Below the pieces are notes generated by a model. It saw nothing but the letters and a program-made list of their open reading frames with translations. It was not told the origin of the DNA and did no database searches. A DNA stretch of 33,631 nt. Origin: SIG299 sp045593825 (GTDB lineage Bacteria > Bacillota > Clostridia > Lachnospirales > Lachnospiraceae). Where the stretch lies: contig JAZNXI010000037.1 of assembly GCA_045593825.1 (NCBI GenBank), positions 1 to 33,631 on the forward strand, given 5' to 3'. How positions within the stretch are numbered: position 1 is the first letter of the stretch; the number at the start of each line of letters is the position of its first letter. A program made the position numbers and the translations under genes. This document shows positions 27,802-33,631 of the stretch, one piece after another.

Positions 27802-29496
27802 TTGAAATTACAGATAAGTGAACTGGCAAAACAGACAGGGGTCAGCGTCCGCACATTGCACTATTATGATACAATAGGGTTGCTCAAGCCATCCGGCATT
27901 GACCCGGTAAACGGATATCGTTTTTATGATGAAAAATCGCTGGAAACGCTAAAGACTATTTTGCATTACCGAGAACTTAATTTTGCTTTAAAGGATATCC
28001 CAAGACTGATGGGAGAAAAAGAAACAGAACGGAAGAAAAAATTGCTGGAACAGCGGCGCATTTTGCAAGAGAAAAGGAAACAATTGGATACGCTTATAGA
28101 TTCTATCGATACTGATTTGGCTAATCCATTCGAGCTAAACCCTTGGTTTGACAAGGTTCTTGCAGACTATAACTACAGTGGTTTTTCTTATTTTGCAGGT
28201 AGTGAAGAATACTTCGTTGCCTGGGGTAAGGCAGATTATGAAAAAAGCAAGACCTTTTCTTTAAGCAGCCGTTTTCCTGTCGCTATCCTTTCCGGAGATT
28301 TCATTGCATTTTGTACGCTTCTTTTAGAAGAAAAGGGAGCATTAAACATTGACGAACCCATCGGTAATTACATACCGGAATGTAAATTTGGTGACATTGT
28401 AACCATTCGCCACCTTCTTGATATGTCCTCCGGTTTTTCGGAGGAGCTTGCGGAAAAATGGCGGTACGGGCAGATTGCCTGCACCGAAGAAAAATTCTAT
28501 AAAAAGAAATCGTTGGATACTTTACTGGAAATAATCCATTATGCACCTTTAAAATTTGTTCCGGGCTCACAATTTGACCCTTGCGGTTTGAATTATGAAC
28601 TCCTTGGCATTATTTTAGAGAGGGTAGTTGATATGCCTTTGGATGCTCTGTTGCAGCATTATATCTTTGAACCTTTGGAGATGACGAATACCTCCTACAA
28701 AGGTACAGCAGATATTGTAGGCTATTCAATAGCCCCTTTGCAAAAGCCAATTACTTGGGATTATAACGACAACAACACTTCATGGGGACTCCTCAGTACC
28801 GCAGAGGATTTAAAACGATGGTTTGACGCTTTGCAAGACCGAAAGCTTCTTTCTGAACAAGGATATAAGAAACTGTTTTCACACAAAGAAGATACTTTTT
28901 CCTGTGGCTTATATAAATGCAGGAACCAGTATTGTTACAGTGGGGAAAGAAATGGTATATTTTATGAAGTCTCTTTTGATTTTGAAAAGAAGACCTTTTA
29001 TTTATCCTTGCGTAACAAGGCTCCCCTGCCACATAATCACGACCGTTTGATGTATTTTACTGTTCTGGGTTGTGATGACGGGCGGGTACGTTTAGAGGCA
29101 TGGGAACTGGATACGGATACCTTTGTAAAAATATTTTCCATAAAAATTTATGATAAAGATGCCAACCAGCTGTATTCTTTTGATTGTCCGGCGAATAAGC
29201 ACCTGCTTTATGTGGAAAATCATGGAGAAAAGCGCCTCGCCAGTGAGTTTATCCAAGATGATAGTTATTATCTTATACTGGATTTTGCAAAACTTCTCGG
29301 GGAAAGATTTAAGCCTGACGATACATATATTGTAGAAGTACGGGCAGAGAGTGACTCTCCGCAAGCTTCGCAGATTGGAATTAAGTATTTAAGAGATGGA
29401 GAAGAACAGTGTATGGGATACTACATTTTCTTCAATGAAATCCAGCCATACGAATTATTTATGGAAGCACTGGGAAATGTGATGGAAGTGATGTGA
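27802..29496 (+). CDS. MerR regulator fused to catalytically dead beta-lactamase-fold domain
   Basis: 564 residues; TTG start with GAAGGGA. Residues 1-70 are a MerR winged helix (ISELAKQTGVSVRTLHYYDT, GYRFYDEKSLETL), then a coiled coil (about 70-112). Residues about 150-400 align with serine beta-lactamase/penicillin-binding (PF00144-like) proteins: CTLLLEEKGALNIDEPIGNY followed by IPE, TIRHLLDMSSGF, YELLGIILERVVDMPLDALL, EDLKRWFDAL. The SxxK motif expected just before F167 reads I162-L-S164-G165-D166, and the YxN position reads PCGLN (260-264), so catalysis should be lost. The domain is probably a ligand sensor. A further 150-residue beta-rich domain ends the protein. The promoter upstream is of MerR type. 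Confidence 0.85.
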   Translation: MKLQISELAKQTGVSVRTLHYYDTIGLLKPSGIDPVNGYRFYDEKSLETLKTILHYRELNFALKDIPRLMGEKETERKKKLLEQRRILQEKRKQLDTLIDSIDTDLANPFELNPWFDKVLADYNYSGFSYFAGSEEYFVAWGKADYEKSKTFSLSSRFPVAILSGDFIAFCTLLLEEKGALNIDEPIGNYIPECKFGDIVTIRHLLDMSSGFSEELAEKWRYGQIACTEEKFYKKKSLDTLLEIIHYAPLKFVPGSQFDPCGLNYELLGIILERVVDMPLDALLQHYIFEPLEMTNTSYKGTADIVGYSIAPLQKPITWDYNDNNTSWGLLSTAEDLKRWFDALQDRKLLSEQGYKKLFSHKEDTFSCGLYKCRNQYCYSGERNGIFYEVSFDFEKKTFYLSLRNKAPLPHNHDRLMYFTVLGCDDGRVRLEAWELDTDTFVKIFSIKIYDKDANQLYSFDCPANKHLLYVENHGEKRLASEFIQDDSYYLILDFAKLLGERFKPDDTYIVEVRAESDSPQASQIGIKYLRDGEEQCMGYYIFFNEIQPYELFMEALGNVMEVM

Positions 29497-29572
29497 ATAT
29501 TTTTGGTAGAATGAAAACTTTTCTATCATTTTTGCGTCTAATAGGTAAAAGGAAAAACAAGGAGGTAACAGT

Positions 29573-30286
29573 ATGAAAAAGAAATTTATTATTCCTATAG
29601 CGGTGATAATTATTTTGGTTCTGTTGTTTGTTCCTTTCTATGTGGCTTCTTTCGATGATGGCGGTACCCGTGTGTACGGTGCATTGACCTATAAAGCTGT
29701 CGCATGGAAAAAAATATATTCTACTATTGATGATAATGGCCAGCCTGTTCATGGAACATACCAAAATACTTCTGTTTTTTGGTATCCTGATAGCCGGAAA
29801 AATATTGATGAATTATGGAAAATAGAGCGCGATAACCATTTGTTGGGAGCAGAATTAGGAGCACCAACACCTACGAAATGTCCGGATTCTGCATTACCAA
29901 CATTGTGGATGAATGGAAAGCTTTACAAAGTTGAGCCAATAGAAGAGGGTGAGGAAAGCAGTGTTCATGGAACATCGGTCTTTAACACAAAAAATATAAA
30001 GAGAATTACGTTTTATATTGATTATGGACTTGGAAAAGGAAATGATGTTAGCGCTGATGATATGGACAAAATTATAAAATGGCTTGAAACATTTACTATT
30101 GATAAAAAGGTGGACGGTACAAGTCCTCCAGGAACAAACACTGTTTATGTGGAAATTGAATATTTGGACGGGACGATAGTTAAAAATGGAATAGATAAAA
30201 TAGAGGTTGATGGAGCATCCTACTATATCAAGCGCGCCATGCCGCCGGATTGCTTTCAGGAAATATTAACGAAATTTGTGTATTAG
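29573..30286 (+). CDS. Membrane-anchored protein of unknown function
   Basis: 237 residues: an N-terminal hydrophobic anchor (residues 6-27, IIPIAVIIILVLLFVPFYVA) and an extracytoplasmic domain beginning with SFDDGGTRVYGALTYKAVAW and later a repeated-sheet part (VYVEIEYLDGTIVKNGIDKI). No lipobox, so a tethered protein rather than a lipoprotein. Start has a CAAGGAGG site. I recognise the GGTRVYGALTYKAV-type opening from small Clostridial anchored proteins without a known role. First of three small membrane-protein genes behind the MerR fusion; it may be a target of that regulator. Confidence 0.75.
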   Translation: MKKKFIIPIAVIIILVLLFVPFYVASFDDGGTRVYGALTYKAVAWKKIYSTIDDNGQPVHGTYQNTSVFWYPDSRKNIDELWKIERDNHLLGAELGAPTPTKCPDSALPTLWMNGKLYKVEPIEEGEESSVHGTSVFNTKNIKRITFYIDYGLGKGNDVSADDMDKIIKWLETFTIDKKVDGTSPPGTNTVYVEIEYLDGTIVKNGIDKIEVDGASYYIKRAMPPDCFQEILTKFVY

Positions 30287-30395
30287 GACTTACCAAATTC
30301 AGTTTCCGGAAGTAGAACCTAAATATTGCTTGACAGAGGGAACATATAAGCGATAGTATTATTTTAGAAAGTAAGATTTTATGGAGGTGCAGCTT

Positions 30396-30632
30396 ATGGG
30401 TAAAACACTTGTAATTATTGTAATATTGACTGTTGTTGTAATAGCGGGTGTAATTATTGCCGGTGCTATAGCGTATAGCAAACATTATTTTGCGTGTGGA
30501 AACTGCGGAGCAAAGTTTCAACCTAAATGGACGAACGCGATTTTAGTATATCATGTGTTTGATGAACATCTGCTTAAGTGCCCTCATTGTAATACTACGA
30601 GTATGTGTACAGGAAAAGGCAAAAAAATTTAA
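30396..30632 (+). CDS. Single-pass membrane protein with zinc ribbon
   Basis: 78 residues from ATG 30396, chosen for the GGAGGTG at 30382-30388. An N-terminal membrane helix (TLVIIVILTVVVIAGVIIAG) is followed by a short zinc ribbon, CGNCG (C-x2-C) and CPHC (C-x2-C) about 30 residues apart. Such mini-proteins are often envelope or assembly factors, function unknown. It lies between two other small membrane-protein genes and its end is 40 bases before the next start. Confidence 0.7.
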   Translation: MGKTLVIIVILTVVVIAGVIIAGAIAYSKHYFACGNCGAKFQPKWTNAILVYHVFDEHLLKCPHCNTTSMCTGKGKKI

Positions 30633-30672
30633 AACTATTGGTTCTGAGATAAGTAAAATAGGGGGCAAACAA

Positions 30673-31032
30673 ATGAAAAAACTTAGTTCACAGCAATTAA
30701 GGACCATCCGGATTTTTACTATTATTATCGGAATGTTAATCTGCTTTGTTATTTGGCTGTGTCTCCCGGATGTTATTAATAACAATGCTTTATTTCACGT
30801 GGGCAACGGGAAAACCGGTTCAAAGATTGGAGCACTTTTATTAGTGCTGATACCACTGTTCGGTTTTATACCCGGGCGTATGGATGAAGAAATTCATACC
30901 AAAGACTCAAAGGAACGGGTAGAACTTAAGGAAAAGTTTGATAGGAAATCCGAAGAAATCCAGCTTGCTGTTGCGCTTTTATGTAGTGTAGTAGCATGTC
31001 TTGCGATGTTGTGCGGACTTGTTTTGTGCTAG
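30673..31032 (+). CDS. DUF1648-like polytopic membrane protein
   Basis: 119 residues from ATG 30673 behind GGGGGC. It has three hydrophobic segments (about 12-32, 55-70 and 96-118). The loop after the first, CLPDVINNNALFHVGNGKTG SK-type, is like the DUF1648 block (LPDxIPxHxNxxG...GSK) of SdpI/YhfC-like membrane proteins. The SdpI resemblance would suggest an immunity or envelope role, but the loop is shorter and the match partial. Last gene before a strong terminator. Confidence 0.65.
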   Translation: MKKLSSQQLRTIRIFTIIIGMLICFVIWLCLPDVINNNALFHVGNGKTGSKIGALLLVLIPLFGFIPGRMDEEIHTKDSKERVELKEKFDRKSEEIQLAVALLCSVVACLAMLCGLVLC

Positions 31033-31041
31033 TATAATTGA

Positions 31042-31080
31042 AAATACCACCTGCATGTTTAGAGCAGGTGGTATTTTTTA
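31042..31080. terminator. Bidirectional terminator between membrane-protein genes and amylase
   Basis: A 13-bp perfect stem (31042-31054 with 31064-31076), 9-nt loop and a T6 tract on the plus strand; A's on the left give a T tract on the minus strand for the amylase. Confidence 0.9.
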
Positions 31081-31091
31081 TATTTCGTATT

Positions 31092-32783
31092 TTAGTTAAA
31101 GCTTCTTATCCAAGTCACCAAAGAATTATGCCAAACATTTTCTGTAACATCTTTCTTCATCTGGTCGGTAACCGGACCGTTCTTCGCCATGCGTTCTAAG
31201 ATGGCGGCCTGGAGTTCTTCTACAGTCATTTCTTCGTAAGGTTTGTTTGGAACGGTGACAGGAGCTTTTGCAGGTTCAGGTGTAGGAGCCGGAGCTGGCT
31301 CGGCAATCGGAATTTCAACTACAGCTTCTTCTGCAGCTTCTTCCACAACTTCCTGCACAGCTTCAGTTACGACAGATTCTTCCTTCGCCACATACTCCAC
31401 TTTCTCTGTTACCACCGGTTCCATCACAACATCATAGGTTTCCTTGGCGCATTCTGCCGGAATCCAGATGTCGCCGGAATTTGCCTTCACGGTAACAGTA
31501 ATAGAACCATTATTAACAGCTACCTTAGTGCCGGATAAGGCGCCAACATACTCTGCACAGTTTCCAGCAGGCAGGGTCAAGGTTTCGTCGTTATCGGCGT
31601 TGTTTACGGCAATAATCACGGACTGACCGTTATAATTTTTGGCAAAGGCGTACTGGCAGTTGGTAAGGCGCAGTTCTTTATAGTCACCGTAGGAAAGTGC
31701 CGGTGTGTTTTGACGAAGCTTACCAAGGGTTGCAATTAGCTTGGTATATGGATGCCACTCTGCCGCATCTGCATAATCTGCCAGGTTAAGGGCCGGGCGT
31801 AAGGAGTCATCGGAGTAACGTTCCTTTTTGCCTTCGATGCCGAATTCCGAACCGTAATAAACGGACGGAATACCCGGAAGGGTATAAAGTAAAATATGTA
31901 CCGGCGTGAAGTGATTTTTATTGGAAAGTTTTGTGTAAATACGTTCCACGTCGTGATTATCCACAAAGTTGTAAAGCTTTAAGTTGCCCATGTCGTTTAA
32001 GCGCTTTACGGTGTGGGCAATTTCAAAGTAATTGTGGTCGTTGTGACCGGAATACAGTGCTTTGTGTAAGTGATAGTTGGTTACGGAGTGCAGGGTGTTT
32101 TCGTTTGCCCAGCGGTTGTAATCGCCATGGATAACTTCGCCCATAAGCCAGAAGTCAGGTTTTACTTCGTTAGCCACCCGGCGCATGCACTGCATGTAAT
32201 TGAAATCCAGTACGTCGGCAGCATCTAAGCGGATACCATCAACGTCAAATTCGGAAACCCAGAAGCGGATGACATCGCAGATGTAATTTTGAACCTCCGG
32301 ATTATGCTGGTTCAATTTTACGAGGAGATTGTAGCCACCCCAGTTTTCATAAGAAAAACCATCGTTATATTCGGTGTTGCCAAAGAAGTTTACGTTGCAA
32401 TACCAGTCTTTGTAGCGGGAGTTCTCCCGGTTCTTTTGAATATCCTTAAATGCAAAGAAATCTCTGCCGGTATGATTGAATACACCGTCTAAAATAACCC
32501 GGATGCCCTGTGCGTGGCACTCGGCAACAAAGTTTTTTAAGTCTTCGTTGGTGCCAAGGCGGCTGTCCAGTTTCTTGTAGTCTGTAGTTTCGTAACCGTG
32601 TCCCACGGATTCAAATAACGGTCCGATGTATATTGCATTACATCCGATGGATTTGATGTGGGAAATCCATGGAAGGAGAGTATTTAAACGGTGCTCCGGC
32701 TCTCCGTAAGAGTTTTGCTTTGGTGCTCCCGTGAGCCCCAGTGGGTAAATGTGATAAAAGACTGCCTCGTCATACCAAGCCAT
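31092..32783 (-). CDS. GH13 alpha-amylase family enzyme with extra C-terminal tail
   Basis: 563 residues starting directly with the catalytic barrel (AWYDEAVFYHIYPLGLTG), no signal peptide and no N-terminal carbohydrate module, so cytoplasmic. GH13 regions are visible: DGVFNHTG; GIRLDAAD with nucleophile D187; LMGEVIHG with acid/base E216; FVDNHD with D278. The neopullulanase/cyclomaltodextrinase-like style (short, YHIYPLGLTGAP) suggests maltodextrin hydrolysis. After the domain C barrel (to about 445), a Glu/Pro/Ala-rich linker (EAAEEAVVEIPIAEPAPAPT) leads to a helical tail of about 60 residues (PYEEMTVEELQAAILERMAK...). That tail is unusual for an intracellular amylase and may bind a partner. 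Its promoter is at 32854-32882. Confidence 0.87.
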   Translation of the reverse strand: MAWYDEAVFYHIYPLGLTGAPKQNSYGEPEHRLNTLLPWISHIKSIGCNAIYIGPLFESVGHGYETTDYKKLDSRLGTNEDLKNFVAECHAQGIRVILDGVFNHTGRDFFAFKDIQKNRENSRYKDWYCNVNFFGNTEYNDGFSYENWGGYNLLVKLNQHNPEVQNYICDVIRFWVSEFDVDGIRLDAADVLDFNYMQCMRRVANEVKPDFWLMGEVIHGDYNRWANENTLHSVTNYHLHKALYSGHNDHNYFEIAHTVKRLNDMGNLKLYNFVDNHDVERIYTKLSNKNHFTPVHILLYTLPGIPSVYYGSEFGIEGKKERYSDDSLRPALNLADYADAAEWHPYTKLIATLGKLRQNTPALSYGDYKELRLTNCQYAFAKNYNGQSVIIAVNNADNDETLTLPAGNCAEYVGALSGTKVAVNNGSITVTVKANSGDIWIPAECAKETYDVVMEPVVTEKVEYVAKEESVVTEAVQEVVEEAAEEAVVEIPIAEPAPAPTPEPAKAPVTVPNKPYEEMTVEELQAAILERMAKNGPVTDQMKKDVTENVWHNSLVTWIRSFN

Positions 32784-32816
32784 AAAATAAGTCTCCTTGT
32801 TTTTGTTTTATATACA

Positions 32817-32850
32817 AAAGACGCAGCACCGCATATGTGCTGCGTCCTTT
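32817..32850 (-). terminator. Aminotransferase terminator / 5' hairpin of amylase transcript
   Basis: A 10-bp perfect stem (32820-32829 with 32837-32846), 7-nt loop; on the minus strand it is followed by TTTT. The same stem would form at the very 5' end of the amylase mRNA. Confidence 0.7.
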
Positions 32851-32853
32851 AAT

Positions 32854-32882
32854 ATTATACTATATTTTGTGGTTTAGTTCAA
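32854..32882 (-). promoter_or_regulatory. Sigma-A promoter of the amylase gene
   Basis: Minus strand: TTGAAC (32877-32882), 17-bp spacer, perfect TATAAT (32854-32859). Transcription should start near 32847, at the edge of the hairpin. Confidence 0.75.
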
Positions 32883-32887
32883 GTGTT

Positions 32888-33631
32888 TTACACCTGACGA
32901 TAATAGCTTAAGAAATCCTTTAACTTGCCCATGGCATCTTCCAGTACTTCAACTCTTGGAAGGTAAACTACACGGAAGTGATCAGGTTCTGCCCAGTTAA
33001 ATCCGCGGCCGTTGATGAGGAGAATCTTTTTGTCACGAAGTAAATCAAGAGCAAACTTTTCGTCGTTGGTAATGTTGAACTTCTTTATATCAATCTTCGG
33101 GAAAATGTAAAAAGCAGCCTTTGGTTTTACCGCGGTAATGCCCGGGATGTCGTTTAATGCCTTGTAAACATATTCGCGCTGCTCGTAGATACGTCCGCCC
33201 GGAACGATATAGTTCTTTACACTCTGGTAGCCGCCTAATGCAGTCTGAACGATGGACTGGGCAGGAACATTGGAGCAAAGACGCATATTGGACAGCATGT
33301 TAATTCCTTGGATGTAATCCCTTGCAATATTCTTATTACCGCTTAAAATCATCCAACCGATTCTATAGCCTGCAATCATGTGGGACTTGGAAAGTCCGCT
33401 GAAGGTAACGCAGAACAGGTCCGGAGCCATAGAGGCAATGGAAATGTGTTCTAAGTCGTCCATAACCAGGCGGTCATAAATTTCATCGGAGAAAATCATT
33501 AACTGATGCTCTCTTGCAATGGCAACGATCTGTTCTAGAATTTCCTTTGGATACAGGGCGCCGGTTGGATTGTTCGGGTTGATAATAACAATCGCCTTTG
33601 TTTTTGCAGTTACTTTTTTCTTGATATCGTT
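32888..33631 (-). CDS. Class I/II PLP aminotransferase (alanine-type), C-terminal part
   Basis: 248 codons of an open frame that continues past the right end of the window, so the N-terminus is missing. Motifs of a fold-type I aminotransferase follow in order: NPNNPTGALYPKE (33500s), the FSDEIYDRL block with the PLP-phenol contacts, SGLSKSHMIAGYRIGWM with the PLP lysine (codon at 33386-33388), and HFRVVYLPR near the end with the substrate arginine. The build matches AlaA/AlaT-type alanine aminotransferases, which convert pyruvate and glutamate to alanine and 2-oxoglutarate; aspartate-type activity is the alternative. Ends at 32888, just before the amylase promoter and shared hairpin. Confidence 0.88.
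   Translation of the reverse strand, partial: NDIKKKVTAKTKAIVIINPNNPTGALYPKEILEQIVAIAREHQLMIFSDEIYDRLVMDDLEHISIASMAPDLFCVTFSGLSKSHMIAGYRIGWMILSGNKNIARDYIQGINMLSNMRLCSNVPAQSIVQTALGGYQSVKNYIVPGGRIYEQREYVYKALNDIPGITAVKPKAAFYIFPKIDIKKFNITNDEKFALDLLRDKKILLINGRGFNWAEPDHFRVVYLPRVEVLEDAMGKLKDFLSYYRQV

Noticed and set aside
27802..29496. Beta-lactamase resistance gene
   Set aside because: The fold is there, but SxxK and YxN are missing, it has a MerR DNA-binding domain and no signal peptide; it is a regulator, not a resistance enzyme.
32888..33499. Aminotransferase starting at the ATG at 33499
   Set aside because: The frame stays open to the window edge with the conserved NPNNPTG block upstream of that methionine, so the gene is longer and partial.

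Overview
The window looks like chromosome from a low-to-moderate GC Gram-positive anaerobe of the class Clostridia, most likely a gut Lachnospiraceae. This is inferred from strong AGGAGG ribosome binding sites, frequent GTG/TTG starts, sigma-A promoters, intrinsic terminators with U tails, a CIRCE-controlled clpB, and the gene content (PepF, MATE, ECF/anti-sigma, GH36, GH13, TldD/TldE, lipoproteins). No ribosomal or transfer RNA and no CRISPR array was seen.

Layout. 1-8709 is host chromosome: the 3' end of an oligoendopeptidase F gene, a MATE exporter, an ECF sigma / zinc anti-sigma / membrane protein operon (1940-4290), a YfcE-type phosphodiesterase with a GH36 alpha-galactosidase (4425-7079), and on the minus strand a HAD phosphatase and an XRE regulator pair. 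8880-17044 is an 8.1-kb integrated element bounded by a perfect 34-bp direct repeat. It carries a divergent XRE repressor, an excisionase-like protein, a replication-protein-like gene followed by four repeated dyads, an HNH protein, a small-terminase-like protein, a large unknown protein, its own sigma-70-family factor, an autoregulated ribbon-helix-helix protein, three overlapping small genes and a tyrosine integrase. It has no conjugation genes and no recognisable capsid genes, so it resembles a phage satellite or an integrative replicon.

The element sits in the control region of the stress chaperone gene clpB. The right attachment repeat contains the left arm of the CIRCE operator (HrcA binding site) and the first three bases of the -35 box of the clpB promoter. 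Promoter and operator therefore stay intact in the integrated state.

17173-22652 holds clpB and tldD-tldE. 22794-26055 is an unusual four-gene unit: an ECF sigma factor fused to a transmembrane segment and outer domain, a lipoprotein, a secreted caspase/CHAT-like protein with a His-Cys pair, and a second lipoprotein. 26204-27703 is an XRE regulator and an ORF6N protein with a PLD-like tail, separated by two tandem perfect hairpins. 27802-29496 encodes a MerR regulator fused to a beta-lactamase-fold domain that has lost its catalytic motifs, behind a promoter with the 19-bp spacer and internal dyad typical of MerR control. Three small membrane-protein genes follow. The window closes on the minus strand with a GH13 alpha-amylase-type enzyme and a partial class I aminotransferase.

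All functional names are family-level calls made by reading motifs; no database search was run.
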